Shown here piece by piece: positions 51,981 through 61,337 of a stretch of DNA of 64,000 bases. Origin of the DNA: Ga0077555 sp964500805 (GTDB lineage: Bacteria; Pseudomonadota; Alphaproteobacteria; Rhizobiales; Hyphomicrobiaceae). A program made the position numbers and the translations under genes. Every line of letters starts with the position of its first letter. Position 1 is the first letter of the stretch. The stretch is from assembly GCA_964500805.1 (NCBI GenBank), contig CAZCQH010000017.1, positions 1 through 64,000 on the forward strand, given 5' to 3'. Below the pieces are notes generated by a model. That model ran no database searches. It was not told the DNA's origin and worked only from the letters and a program-made list of their open reading frames with translations.

Positions 51981-54626
51981 TCAATCGAGCATCTTGCCGA
52001 CAATCTCGAAGACGTCGCGGGACAGTGGCTTGGCCTTGGCGATGGTCTGCAGAGACTGCCGCGCGAGTTTGCGACGGCCTGGCTCCAATGCTTTCCAGCT
52101 CCGGAACGAGGTCAGCAGTCGTGAGGCAATTTGCGGGTTGAAGGCGTCGATATCCAGAATTCGATCTGCAACGAATTCATACCCCTTGCCGTCGGGCCGG
52201 TTGAAGTTGACCGAATTGGCAGCAAACACGCCGATCAGCGTCCGGGCTCGGTTCGGATTTTTTAGCGACATCTGTGGGTGCTTCAGAAGCTTGCGCACGG
52301 TAGCAAGCGTGCTCGGAAGTGACGAAGCCGCCTGGTACGCAAACCAATTATCGATGACGAGATGGTCATCCTTCCACCGCTGATGGAAGCGCTCGAATGC
52401 TGCCTCCCTCATCGGCCCACGAACGTCGCTGAGTACGGCGAGGCCTGCCAGTTCGTCGGTCAGGTTATCGGCCGTCTGGAACTGCTGGTTGGCGCGTGCG
52501 ACATCGTCGGCCTTGCCGCGAGCCGATAGCAGCGAAAGCGCTCCATTTCGTAGCGCCCGCCTGCCCATCTGTTCCGGGGTCGGCGCATAAGGGCTTTTCA
52601 TCGCATGGGTTCGATAGATATCCTCCAGTTGAGGTCCAAGTCGCATGCCGATCTTTCTGCGCAGTGCAGTCCTGGCCCTGTGGATTGCAGCTGGGTCGAT
52701 ATCGGTTGCGATGATGCGTGCCACATCAGCTTCACTTGGCAGCGCGAGAACCTGAGCCCTGAACGCTGGTTCGAGCCGTTCTTCCTTAGCAATCAGTCCA
52801 AGGCTCTCGATGAATGGGCCCACGTCAGGCGTCTCGCCGCTCTCCTGCAGCGCGGCTACAGAGCCGACCAGTAACCGCATGCCATAGTCTTGTGTCGCCT
52901 GCCAGCGATTGAACTCATCGCTGTCGTTGGCCATTAGGAATGCAAGGTCGTGCTCGGTTTGATTAATCGTCAGATTCACGGGGGCTGAGAACCCGCGCAG
53001 CAGTGAGGGCACTGGTCGCATTGGTATATTTGTGAATCGAAATGTTTCCTTACGCTTCGTCACCTCGATGAGACCGTCACGGAGCTCCTGACCGTTGGAG
53101 AGTGTCAGCGGCATGTCGTTTCCGTTGCCGCCGAGGAAGCCGAGCTTCACAGGAATGTGCAACGGCTTCTTAGTTCGCTGACCGGGTGTGGGCGCGGTCA
53201 GTTGCTCGACGGTGAGCTCGGCTAGCTTCTTCTTCGCGTCGTACTTCAGATCGCAGACCAGGTTCGGCGTGCCCGCCTGACTGTACCACGTCATGAATTG
53301 CGTGAAATCACGACCGCTCGAATCAGCGAAGCATCTGATAAAGTCTTCGACCGTCGCTGCTTCGCCGTCGTGTCGCTCAAAATAGAGGTCCATGCCCTTG
53401 CGAAATCCAACTTCACCGAGGAGCGAGCGGATCATGCGACATAGCTCCGCGCCCTTCTCGTAGATTGTCATCGTATAGAAGTTATTGATCTCAATGAAAC
53501 GGTCTGGCCGGACCGGGTGAGCTAATGGTCCCGCATCCTCGGCGAACTGTCCGGCCTTCAAATTACGCACTTCGGCAATGCGCTGCACCGCTGGCGAGCG
53601 ATAATCGGCGGAGTAGAGCTGATCGCGAAAGACGGTTAGTCCTTCCTTAAGGCACAGTTGAAACCAGTCACGGCATGTGATGCGATTGCCAGTCCAATTG
53701 TGAAAGTACTCGTGCGCGATTACGCGATCGATGTTGAAGAAATTCGCGTCCGTAGCTGTCTCTGCACTGGCGAGGATTAGGCGATCATTGAAGATGTTGA
53801 GGCCTTTGTTCTCCATTGCTCCCATGTTGAAGTCTGAAACCGCAACGATATTGAATACATCAAGATCGTATTCGAGCCCAAAGCACTCCTCATCCCATTT
53901 CATGGCGCGTTTCAGGCATTCCATCGCCCACACACAACGCGCCTCCTTGCCCGACTCAACATAGATCCCGAGGTCGACCTCGCGGCCCGACTTCGTCTTG
54001 AATGTTGACACCACCGATCCGAGTGTGCCGGCCACCATTGCGAAAAGATAGCTCGGCTTCGGATGCGGATCGTGCCAAATTGCATAATGGCGTCTGCCGT
54101 GATCGAGCGTGCCGCGCTCAGTTCGGTTTCCGTTGGCGAGCAGAACCGGAGCTGTCTCTGGATCGCCTTCTATGCGTGTTGTGAAAACTGCCAGATTGTC
54201 GGGTCGGTCGAGGAAGTAGGTGATGCGGCGAAAGCCTTGCGCCTCGCACTGAGTGCAATAGATCCCACGCGACAGGTAGAGCCCCGACAACGCTTTGTTG
54301 GCCTCTGGGTTACAGATTGTGACCACTTCGAGAATGAACGATTCTTGCGGTGGCGCCTTGATCGTTAGTGATTGCTCGTCGGTCTTGAATTCTGACGGCC
54401 CGAGTGTACGCCCTTCGACTTTGATCGCTTCGAGCTGCAGAAGCTCGCCATCGAGCACCAGCGGTCCGCCGGTGTTCTGGGACTTGGGATTAGGTTCGAC
54501 CCTGGAAAGCGCCGTTACCCGCGTCGCCTCGGGCGAGAGAGAGATATTGAGTTTGACCGCCTCGATCAGGTAGGGAGCGGGTTTGTAGTCCTTGAGGAGG
54601 ATCGGTCGTGGCGTATCGGTCTTCAT
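51981..54626 (-). CDS. pepN: Aminopeptidase N (M1 family)
   Basis: An 881-residue zinc aminopeptidase that removes N-terminal residues from peptides. The GAMEN substrate motif (MGAMENKGLN) is near residue 268, and the zinc site HEYFH is at residues 305-309 in IAHEYFHNWTGNR with the third ligand Glu in LKEGLTVFRDQ. Length equals the E. coli enzyme. AGGAACACTCG precedes the ATG. The gene lies between the HisKA protein and the DapA-like aldolase on the same strand. Confidence 0.96.
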   Translation of the reverse strand: MKTDTPRPILLKDYKPAPYLIEAVKLNISLSPEATRVTALSRVEPNPKSQNTGGPLVLDGELLQLEAIKVEGRTLGPSEFKTDEQSLTIKAPPQESFILEVVTICNPEANKALSGLYLSRGIYCTQCEAQGFRRITYFLDRPDNLAVFTTRIEGDPETAPVLLANGNRTERGTLDHGRRHYAIWHDPHPKPSYLFAMVAGTLGSVVSTFKTKSGREVDLGIYVESGKEARCVWAMECLKRAMKWDEECFGLEYDLDVFNIVAVSDFNMGAMENKGLNIFNDRLILASAETATDANFFNIDRVIAHEYFHNWTGNRITCRDWFQLCLKEGLTVFRDQLYSADYRSPAVQRIAEVRNLKAGQFAEDAGPLAHPVRPDRFIEINNFYTMTIYEKGAELCRMIRSLLGEVGFRKGMDLYFERHDGEAATVEDFIRCFADSSGRDFTQFMTWYSQAGTPNLVCDLKYDAKKKLAELTVEQLTAPTPGQRTKKPLHIPVKLGFLGGNGNDMPLTLSNGQELRDGLIEVTKRKETFRFTNIPMRPVPSLLRGFSAPVNLTINQTEHDLAFLMANDSDEFNRWQATQDYGMRLLVGSVAALQESGETPDVGPFIESLGLIAKEERLEPAFRAQVLALPSEADVARIIATDIDPAAIHRARTALRRKIGMRLGPQLEDIYRTHAMKSPYAPTPEQMGRRALRNGALSLLSARGKADDVARANQQFQTADNLTDELAGLAVLSDVRGPMREAAFERFHQRWKDDHLVIDNWFAYQAASSLPSTLATVRKLLKHPQMSLKNPNRARTLIGVFAANSVNFNRPDGKGYEFVADRILDIDAFNPQIASRLLTSFRSWKALEPGRRKLARQSLQTIAKAKPLSRDVFEIVGKMLD

Positions 54627-54764
54627 CGAGTGTTCCTATCGAGCGCTTCGCAGCGAAAGCGTGCGATCGGTTATGGGGCTACCGCTCATCCGGCACAACC
54701 GTCATGCGCCCAAGCCATGAAGCTCCAGCCCAGTGCCGGAGCAATGGGTTCATCGTACTCACTG

Positions 54765-55691
54765 CTATTTCCCCCATCGGAGCGCCAAAACATTGGCTTC
54801 CCTGGCCATTTGCAGAAGACGGCTTCGAGTCGCAGGGTGTAGCGCCTCGAGCGGGTGCCGAACAGTATCTCGTTTGATCACACCACCTGCCATCATCACC
54901 GTCTTTGTTGCCCTCAACCCGCATTGCCGGTTTTCGAAGTTGATCAGCGGAAGTATGCGCGCGTAGGCCGCCGCTGCATCTTTGGTGTTCCCAGCTAAAT
55001 GGTGTGTCACAACCGGCTTGATCAGTTCTGGTAAGAGCGCGCTTGGCATAGTGCCGCGCGCACCTGCATCCAAGTCGTCGAGCAATGTAATTGCTTCTTC
55101 GCCGTCGAACGGTCCTCGGATTGCATCGCCACCGGCTTCGATCAAAGCACGCAGTTTGGCAGCAGTGCCCGGAACTTCGATTTTGAAGTGCGAAACCAGC
55201 GGCACCTCACGGGCAAGGCGCGTCAAGAACGACACCGACAGCGTCACGCCGGAAAGCGGTGCATCTTGCACCATAATCGGCAGTTCGGCTGCCTCAGCGA
55301 CCCGGGCGAAGTGCTCGAGTATGCCGTCCTCACCAGCCTTGAGTGAGGCGCCATGATAAGGTGGCATCATCATCAGCATCGATGCGCCCGCGGCCTTGGC
55401 CTTTTTCGCGCGTTCCACTGCAACTCTCGTCGAAAAGTGGCTTGTCGTAACGATGACCGGAACCCGCCCGCGCACGTGCTCGAGCGACAGAACCAGGAGC
55501 GCGTCCCGCTCGGCGTCTGAGAGCAGGAATTGCTCTGAGTAATTGGCAAGGATGCAAATGCCATCGACTTGTTGATCGATCATACACTCGAGTACGCGGC
55601 GCATACCATCGGGGTCGAGATCACCACTTTCGGTAAAAGGAGTCGGTGCGATTGGAAAAACACCGTTCATAAGTCGCGGGTCGATGGTCAT
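54765..55691 (-). CDS. DapA-family (class I aldolase) protein, not canonical dihydrodipicolinate synthase
   Basis: A 308-residue member of the dihydrodipicolinate synthase/N-acetylneuraminate lyase superfamily. The Schiff-base lysine is K170 (SHFKIEV). The catalytic tyrosine of DapA (in YNVPxR) is replaced: the loop here reads VQDAPLSG at about 141-148. The opening GVFPIAPTPF strand and GASMLMMMPPYHG are conserved. A lyase or dehydratase for a sugar acid or keto acid is more likely than lysine synthesis. Upstream is a divergent Lrp regulator gene, which may control it. Confidence 0.85.
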   Translation of the reverse strand: MTIDPRLMNGVFPIAPTPFTESGDLDPDGMRRVLECMIDQQVDGICILANYSEQFLLSDAERDALLVLSLEHVRGRVPVIVTTSHFSTRVAVERAKKAKAAGASMLMMMPPYHGASLKAGEDGILEHFARVAEAAELPIMVQDAPLSGVTLSVSFLTRLAREVPLVSHFKIEVPGTAAKLRALIEAGGDAIRGPFDGEEAITLLDDLDAGARGTMPSALLPELIKPVVTHHLAGNTKDAAAAYARILPLINFENRQCGLRATKTVMMAGGVIKRDTVRHPLEALHPATRSRLLQMAREANVLALRWGK

Positions 55692-55748
55692 GAGGTACCC
55701 TCGGGGTTGTTGGGCGGCGGCTGTCGGGCGCGCCGATGATCATGCCGC

Positions 55749-56231
55749 CTATCGATTCGGCGACAGCTCGATTGGAACACCTGGTTCCACTTTTGCCGCG
55801 CGAAGTACAACAGTGGTCTTCACGCTTGACACGTTTGGAACGACTGTCAGTTCGCTAAGGACGAACGATTGAAATGCCGACAGATCCGGAGCGACGCACT
55901 TGAGAATAAAGTCGGCATCTCCCGTCAGCATATAGGCTTCCCGAACCAGCGGCCACTTGAGCACCTGATTTTCGAAATCACGCAATTCCACTTCGCCTTG
56001 CGCGCGCAACGTCACCATGGCAAACGCGGTGACGTCAAAGCCAGCCAATCTCGCGTCTATCCGAGCGTGATAGCCGCTGACGAAACCCATCTGCTCGAGG
56101 GCCTGTACTCTCCGAAGACACGGTGGCGGGGAGAGACCCACCCGCGCTGCGAGCGCAACGTTTGTAATTCGGCCATCAGCCTGAAGCTCCTTCAAGATGC
56201 GCCAATCGGTAGCATCGAGACGGGCGCGCAT
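55749..56231 (-). CDS. Lrp/AsnC-family transcriptional regulator
   Basis: A 160-residue regulator. The N-terminal winged helix contains LDATDWRILKELQADGRITNVALAARVGLSPPPCLRRV read across residues 5-42, and the C-terminal RAM effector domain (65-150) includes EAYMLTGDADFILKCVAPD and SSVKTTVVL. Such proteins bind amino acids and control neighbouring genes. It precedes the DapA-like gene by 57 bp on the same strand and is divergent from the ELM1 gene. A 12-bp perfect palindrome lies 43-54 bp upstream of its start. Confidence 0.93.
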   Translation of the reverse strand: MRARLDATDWRILKELQADGRITNVALAARVGLSPPPCLRRVQALEQMGFVSGYHARIDARLAGFDVTAFAMVTLRAQGEVELRDFENQVLKWPLVREAYMLTGDADFILKCVAPDLSAFQSFVLSELTVVPNVSSVKTTVVLRAAKVEPGVPIELSPNR

Positions 56232-56273
56232 AAGTAATATTGCCTCTCTTCAAGCTCGGCAGTTCGATGATTG

Positions 56274-56285
56274 TGCCGTACGGCA
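56274..56285. promoter_or_regulatory. Perfect palindrome in the Lrp-ELM1 divergent region
   Basis: TGCCGTACGGCA is fully self-complementary and lies between the divergent starts, 43 bp from the Lrp gene and 54 bp from the ELM1 gene. It is a plausible autoregulatory or shared operator site. Confidence 0.35.
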
Positions 56286-56338
56286 TTTAACCGAAAATCT
56301 GAGCTTCCGAGCAAGAAATTGCATTTCCGGGTTGGAAG

Positions 56339-57355
56339 ATGGCCGAACCCAAGCCACTCAAGGGACTGCGCGCATGGCTGATTACCGATGGTAAGGCCGG
56401 CATGCAGGTGCAGGCGAACGGCGTCGCGGCTGCGCTGGGGGTGCGAGCTGAGGAAAAGGTAGTGGCGCCAAGGGGGCTTTGGCGGACGCTCGCGCCTTTT
56501 GGGCCGCCAGATCCGGCAGAGCGCATTGGCGCTTTAGGCTCGAAGTTTGCGCCGCCTTGGCCGGACATGGTTATTGCAACGGGGCGGCAGAGCATCCCTT
56601 ACATTCGCGCTATCCGCCGCTTTGCCGGACCTTCGTTGTTTACAATCATCCTGCAGGATCCCCGCACGAACGCGCGCACGGCCGACTTGATTTGGGTGCC
56701 TGAGCATGATCGCCGGCGCGGGCCAAACGTCATCACAACCCTTACCTCGGCTCACGGCTTTTCATTGGAGCGTATTGCTGAGTTGGCCCAGCAGCGGCCT
56801 GACTGGCTGGAGACGCTACCGAAGCCTCGAATTGCCGTCATTCTCGGCGGACCAAACAAGGTCTATCGTTTCTCGGAAAATGACAACACCCGTCTTGCCT
56901 CTTCGCTATCCTCCATTGCCGACCTAGGTGCGAGCTTTCTAATCACGCCGTCGCGACGCACGCATGGCGACTTGTTGGCAGCCGTGCTGTCTGCCACTCA
57001 CAGAGCTGCGCGGTTTGTTTGGGACGGCACTGGCAATAACCCCTACGGCTTGTTTCTGGCGCATGCCGACGCCTTCGTTGTTACCGGTGATAGCGTCAAT
57101 ATGACTGGGGAACCACTGATCACGGGAAAACCAGTGTGGGTGTTCGAGCCTTCTGGCGGAAACGCCAAATTCGCCCGCTTCCACGCGTCGCTGCGTCGCT
57201 ATGGCGCCACCCGGCGCCTCCCCGAGACGGTTACAAGAATTGATGAATGGACCTACGAGCCGATTAATGCTGCGGACACAATCGCGCGAGAGGTATCGAT
57301 CCGATGGTTGCGCTGTCGAGCTGCAATGAACGGCGGCGGAGGCACAAAGACGTGA
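56339..57355 (+). CDS. ELM1/GtrOC1-like mitochondrial-fission-family protein
   Basis: A 338-residue protein of the ELM1 (DUF1022) family, found in plant mitochondrial fission factors and in alphaproteobacteria. Characteristic blocks are AWLITDGKAGMQVQANGVA at ~13-31, WPDMVIATGRQSIPYIRAIRR near 75-95, LGGPNKVYRFS near 168, and FVVTGDSVNMTGEPLITGKPVWVFEP near 248-273, with the GT-B glycosyltransferase-like GDSxNM motif. Bacterial function is unknown; a glycosyltransferase-like activity is suggested by fold. No good Shine-Dalgarno is visible, and the Lrp gene is divergent. Confidence 0.88.
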   Translation: MAEPKPLKGLRAWLITDGKAGMQVQANGVAAALGVRAEEKVVAPRGLWRTLAPFGPPDPAERIGALGSKFAPPWPDMVIATGRQSIPYIRAIRRFAGPSLFTIILQDPRTNARTADLIWVPEHDRRRGPNVITTLTSAHGFSLERIAELAQQRPDWLETLPKPRIAVILGGPNKVYRFSENDNTRLASSLSSIADLGASFLITPSRRTHGDLLAAVLSATHRAARFVWDGTGNNPYGLFLAHADAFVVTGDSVNMTGEPLITGKPVWVFEPSGGNAKFARFHASLRRYGATRRLPETVTRIDEWTYEPINAADTIAREVSIRWLRCRAAMNGGGGTKT

Positions 57356-57409
57356 TTGGAGTGCAGGTTGAATGCACACATTCGAGAGCCGACAATGAGG
57401 AGGGCAGCT

Positions 57410-58030
57410 GTGGCGCATATCAACATCTCGAAATTAAGGGCCGCCCAGATCCAAGTCGATCCGTTCGATTATGTTGTGGTTCCTGGCTTTCTCTCGCCTG
57501 AAAGCGTGGCGCTCATCAATCGCACATATCCCAACATCGGAAGGGGCGGCAGCTATCCAATCGAGAGCCTTGATGCCAGCATGGCAATCAAGGAGGTCAT
57601 CGACGAGCTCGATGGCCCGGAGTTCGAGCAAATCATTGGCGAGAAATTTGACGTTGATCTTAGCGGCCGTCCCAAGATGTACTCGTTGCGGGGATACACC
57701 CGATCAAAAGACGGACAAATCCATACTGACTCCAAAGACAAGATCATCACCGTTCTTCTCTACCTCAACGAGAACTGGCAACAACCCGGCGGGCGGCTTC
57801 GCATTCTGAAGAACGGCCACGACGTGGACGATTTTGTTACTGAGGTGCCGCCAGATGATGGCACGCTCCTGGTTTTCAAGCGCTCAGATAAATCCTGGCA
57901 TGGCCATCACCCATTCGATGGCCCGCGCCGCTCGCTGCAGATGAATTGGATGACAAGCGAGGGGGCAAAAGGATTTCACGCGATCCGCCACAAGATTTCA
58001 GCGGCCGTGAAAAAAGTCGTGACAGGTTGA
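57410..58030 (+). CDS. 2-oxoglutarate/Fe(II)-dependent oxygenase (prolyl-4-hydroxylase-like)
   Basis: A 206-residue cupin-fold dioxygenase. Iron ligands H105 and D107 lie in GQIHTDSKDK and the distal H164 in SWHGHHPF; R173 (GPRRSLQMNW) is positioned to bind 2-oxoglutarate. The strand ITVLLYLNENWQQPGGRLRI is typical of 2OG-FeII_Oxy_3 proteins. Start: GTG 57410 is preceded by GAGGAGG at ideal spacing; ATG 57395 would place that site inside the gene. The ELM1 stop is 54 bp upstream, so these could share a transcript. The substrate is unknown. Confidence 0.88.
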   Translation: MAHINISKLRAAQIQVDPFDYVVVPGFLSPESVALINRTYPNIGRGGSYPIESLDASMAIKEVIDELDGPEFEQIIGEKFDVDLSGRPKMYSLRGYTRSKDGQIHTDSKDKIITVLLYLNENWQQPGGRLRILKNGHDVDDFVTEVPPDDGTLLVFKRSDKSWHGHHPFDGPRRSLQMNWMTSEGAKGFHAIRHKISAAVKKVVTG

Positions 58031-58053
58031 GGCAAGACCGTCCTACCGTGAAT

Positions 58054-58629
58054 TCAGTGTGGCTTTACGAACCCCGGCGTCTTTCCAACCGCCATGAATG
58101 CGTGGTCAGCTGAGAACATGTCAGCGTGATGCAGGATATGGCCCGCTGGGGAGTTATTCCGGAATGGCATCATGGGAGAGTGCGTTGTAACCGTGGCGAT
58201 GATCTCGTGTGAAAAGCCGAGTTCCTTCAGTAGCATTCCTCCAACAACGCCATGTGGGACTTCTTTGCTCAAACGAGAGTAAACGATATCGCCGCTCTTC
58301 CGCTCATACATCAGCGGCTTGTCGACATCATGCAGAATGAGTATCGGCACCAGCAGGTCGTTGTGTAGCTCAGTCGTCCAATCCGTCTTTGCCCGCATAG
58401 CCAGATCGACGCCGGTTTGTGTTACCTCGTTAACATGGCTCATGAGAGGGTACTCGACGCCTGCCGAGAACGGCATGTCCTCAAGCTTTTCATACATGCT
58501 GGCCGACCAAGTCGTGACCCATGCTGTAACTATCTGCTCCCTGATCTCCGCTGAGACAAGATCGAGCCCCCAAAGCCAATTTTCGACGGCTGTCCGCTTC
58601 GAATTCGAGCTGCGGTCGATGATGTACAT
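58054..58629 (-). CDS. HD-domain phosphohydrolase family protein
   Basis: A 191-residue cytoplasmic protein with HD-superfamily metal ligands: H65 (MSHVNEV), H100-D101 (LILHDVDKPL), H126 (PHGVVGG), H150 (TTHSP) and H167/H168-D170 (ILHHADMF). It would hydrolyse a nucleotide, phosphate ester or related substrate; the exact reaction is unknown. GGGA is about 10 nt upstream of the ATG. It is convergent with the 2OG oxygenase gene and downstream of a solute-binding-protein gene whose transcript may run into it. Confidence 0.85.
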   Translation of the reverse strand: MYIIDRSSNSKRTAVENWLWGLDLVSAEIREQIVTAWVTTWSASMYEKLEDMPFSAGVEYPLMSHVNEVTQTGVDLAMRAKTDWTTELHNDLLVPILILHDVDKPLMYERKSGDIVYSRLSKEVPHGVVGGMLLKELGFSHEIIATVTTHSPMMPFRNNSPAGHILHHADMFSADHAFMAVGKTPGFVKPH

Positions 58630-58687
58630 GGCGGTAATCCCATCTCAGTATCGTGCTGGCCAGATTTCATCTGGCAATAAGGAACGA

Positions 58688-58712
58688 ATCACAGTGCGTG
58701 CTTCGCTGTGAT
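58688..58712 (-). terminator. Inverted repeat after the solute-binding-protein gene
   Basis: ATCACAG and CTGTGAT pair around an 11-nt centre, just beyond the solute-binding protein stop codon on the minus strand. There is no U-run, so it may be a weak terminator or an operator for the HD gene that follows. Confidence 0.35.
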
Positions 58713-58721
58713 CTGAAGAGT

Positions 58722-60305
58722 CTACTGATCGATCCAAACGCCGACCAGATCATTTCCTTGGAAGTGGCTTGCCGAGAAGTTCCAACCCTTGATCCTCTTA
58801 TGATGGACGATGATGCGCTGCCACCAGTTGATGTTCAAATAATAGTTCTCGGTCAGCAGATGCCGTTCGAAGTCCTGAACGATCGCTTTACGCTTATCGG
58901 GGTTAAGCTCGCGCTGTTGGCGTTCCCAAAGCTCGTCGAGCTTCTTGTCCGTATGGCGGGCGTAGCTGTTCGGCGATCTCGCGTGCGTAATGTAGGTTTG
59001 GTGCTGCGCTGTCACCTCATCGGCTGGAACAGTCACAGGATAAAGAGCGACGTCAAACTTGCCGTCGACCATATTGCCGAAGTATGGGGTCGTTTCCACT
59101 TGGCTGTGCTCGACAGTAACGCCGATCCGCTTCCATTGATCGATGAGAAACACGCCGATCGGCGTGTAGGGCACATCGAGTGTGCGGTTGTGCAGCTTGA
59201 TCTTTAGGTTTTCCTGTCCGGCCTCCTGCAACAGACGCCGTGCCTCGGCTCGTGACTTCTCGATGTCACGCCAGTAGCCCGGAATCTTGTCGAGCTCCTC
59301 GTTCGGAAGAGCGTACTGGTATCCAGGTCTCAGGAAGCCACCGACGAGTTTCACAATCGTAATTTTCGACAGCGCCTCGCTGCCACCCCATCGATCGATG
59401 GCTAATGAAAGTGCGCGGCGAACGCGGGGATCATCGAATGGCTTCTGCTGCGTGTTGAAGATGATGATGTTGTTGGTCGCCCAAGGTCCTTCATTCAGGA
59501 CGAAGTCGTCCCTCTTGGGTGATGACATGATCTGGTCGCGTTCAGAGGGTGTTCGGCCGCGCCACTCGGCATCGAATTGACCTCCGAGCATTCCGGGTAC
59601 TACAGCGCTCGCTTTGACGAAGAAGGCTTTGTAGCCGTCGAGGTACGGCAAGCCCTGCTTGAAATACTGGTCAAACCGCTTCGCTGTCAGATGAGATCCC
59701 TTTACGTACTCGACGAACTGAAAAGCGCCTGACCCCAGAATGTTTTTCTCGGGAAATTTTGCATCGCCCTTCAGCTTGGTGGCGCTGAAGATGCAATTGA
59801 ATGGCGACGCGAGATTGTCGAGGAACGATGCGTTGATGTTCTTGATCTTGAATACAACTGTCGTGGGATCCGGCGTGTCGATTGATGTTACGTCCTCCAT
59901 CAGCGATTGCCTGATCGAAACGACGCCGGGCGGAGGGTTCTTTACTCTCTCGTAGCTCGCCTTGACATCGGCCGAGGTTAGAGGCGAGCCATCGTGGAAC
60001 TTCACATTCTCATGCAGCTTGAACGTATAGGTAAGACCGTCCGATGAGATATCCCAGCTCTTGGCGAGGTCACCTGTGATTTTAGCACCCTGGCTCGCGT
60101 CGTACCGTACGAGGAAGGAGTAGAACGGACTCACGGGGTGCAATAGCGCGAATGTCTGCGAGGCGTGGCAGTCGTAATTCGGTGGCTCGGCGGTAACCGC
60201 GAAGTTCAAAATGCCGCCATGCTTCGGCGTCTGCGCGCCGGCTTCTATGACGCTGGTCGAAACCGCAAAGCTGACAGCTGCGGCCAAGCTGAACGTCAGT
60301 CTCAT
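58722..60305 (-). CDS. ABC transporter substrate-binding protein, family 5 (peptide/opine type)
   Basis: A 527-residue periplasmic binding protein of the DppA/OppA family. A signal peptide ends at ~residue 25 (IEAGAQ), and the family segments SSDGLTYTFKLHENVKFHDG (split) and the RRALSLAIDR helix are present. GGGAGGAG precedes the ATG, which decides the start; the frame extends 34 codons upstream without reason. The cupin-like gene ends 80 bp before it on the same strand, and no ABC permease genes are adjacent. It resembles the orphan receptor at 7631. Confidence 0.92.
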   Translation of the reverse strand: MRLTFSLAAAVSFAVSTSVIEAGAQTPKHGGILNFAVTAEPPNYDCHASQTFALLHPVSPFYSFLVRYDASQGAKITGDLAKSWDISSDGLTYTFKLHENVKFHDGSPLTSADVKASYERVKNPPPGVVSIRQSLMEDVTSIDTPDPTTVVFKIKNINASFLDNLASPFNCIFSATKLKGDAKFPEKNILGSGAFQFVEYVKGSHLTAKRFDQYFKQGLPYLDGYKAFFVKASAVVPGMLGGQFDAEWRGRTPSERDQIMSSPKRDDFVLNEGPWATNNIIIFNTQQKPFDDPRVRRALSLAIDRWGGSEALSKITIVKLVGGFLRPGYQYALPNEELDKIPGYWRDIEKSRAEARRLLQEAGQENLKIKLHNRTLDVPYTPIGVFLIDQWKRIGVTVEHSQVETTPYFGNMVDGKFDVALYPVTVPADEVTAQHQTYITHARSPNSYARHTDKKLDELWERQQRELNPDKRKAIVQDFERHLLTENYYLNINWWQRIIVHHKRIKGWNFSASHFQGNDLVGVWIDQ

Positions 60306-60384
60306 TTCTGCTCCTCCCTTTTGTTGCGGATATAGTGGTTCGTCGCCCGCGCTTGGGCAATAGGGAGGTGCAAGCTTATAGAGG

Positions 60385-61173
60385 TCAGCGAACAAGGGCA
60401 GGCCCACCAGTCAATGTCTCGCCCGGACGCGGAAACTGCAGAACGAGTATGTCGAGCCCTGTCGGGCCCGCGGAAATGGCTGCCGCGGCCTCTTCTGCGG
60501 TAAGCAGGATCGTTGACAGGCGATCCAGCTCGCGCCCGTCTTGGATTGCCGTACCCGCTATCACGATTAGATACATTCCCCCGCCGGAGCCGGGGTCAGG
60601 CAGCATCATTTGGCCATATGCGCCGAGGCGCATGATCCAGGCGGCCAGCCCGTCTGTCTCCATAGGAAAGATGGGTTCGAGAATTGCCTCTCTTCGGGAG
60701 AGGCGCTCCGCTTCACCAGCTTGCTTGATGCCCGACTTAAGTCGTGTCCGCTGGCGCCCCTTCTCCAGCAGGTCGCGCGAGGCCGGCATGTACTTCGCTC
60801 CCGGATCCCATTGCTGGCGAAGCGTGAAATACTTAACGCCGGTGTCGCTGGCGACGATAGGCCCGTAGGGCGTATGACCGTTCGCATACTGGACGGTCAG
60901 CGGCGTGGCAGGCTGCGCGCCCATGCGGCCAACCCCCTCGACAAATACCTGGAACTGATTGGGCTCATGAAAGTGGGCAGGTGTCACTGCATTAGGGGGC
61001 TGGTGCACCAGGAAGCCTTGTGGCAGGCCGTTGTCATTGACCTCATTGCCGGGTACGTAGTGTCCACGTTTCGGTGCGGCTCCGACATATTCCGAGAGAG
61101 TGTACTCGCGTCCATTCACGTGTACTTGCCGGGCTCGAGCCGCAGCTTCTGCGGCCAGTGTAACGATCTGCAT
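60385..61173 (-). CDS. Cupin-like hypothetical protein
   Basis: A 262-residue protein. Around residues 63-85, PAHFHEPNQFQVFVEGVGRMG matches the first cupin motif (HxH...Q...G), and the C-terminal half (~160-250) contains a second barrel-like region (MMLPDPGSGGGMYLIVIAG). It may be a two-domain metal-dependent cupin; no function can be named. GGAG is 8 nt before the ATG. It is upstream of the solute-binding protein on the same strand, 80 bp apart, so the two could be co-transcribed, and divergent from mntH. Confidence 0.7.
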   Translation of the reverse strand: MQIVTLAAEAAARARQVHVNGREYTLSEYVGAAPKRGHYVPGNEVNDNGLPQGFLVHQPPNAVTPAHFHEPNQFQVFVEGVGRMGAQPATPLTVQYANGHTPYGPIVASDTGVKYFTLRQQWDPGAKYMPASRDLLEKGRQRTRLKSGIKQAGEAERLSRREAILEPIFPMETDGLAAWIMRLGAYGQMMLPDPGSGGGMYLIVIAGTAIQDGRELDRLSTILLTAEEAAAAISAGPTGLDILVLQFPRPGETLTGGPALVR

Positions 61174-61337
61174 CTCGTTCTCCCAATCCTATTGGGCTCA
61201 GCGTAGTTGATCGGAGCCAGCCGTCAAATTGACGGCAAGTGACCCGAGACAAAATTCGCCTCTCACGGCGTATCTCTGGGGGCCGAGCGCCGAGTTCGCC
61301 GCCCGCTTTAGATGCTCGCGAAGCTCCTGTGTTCCAG

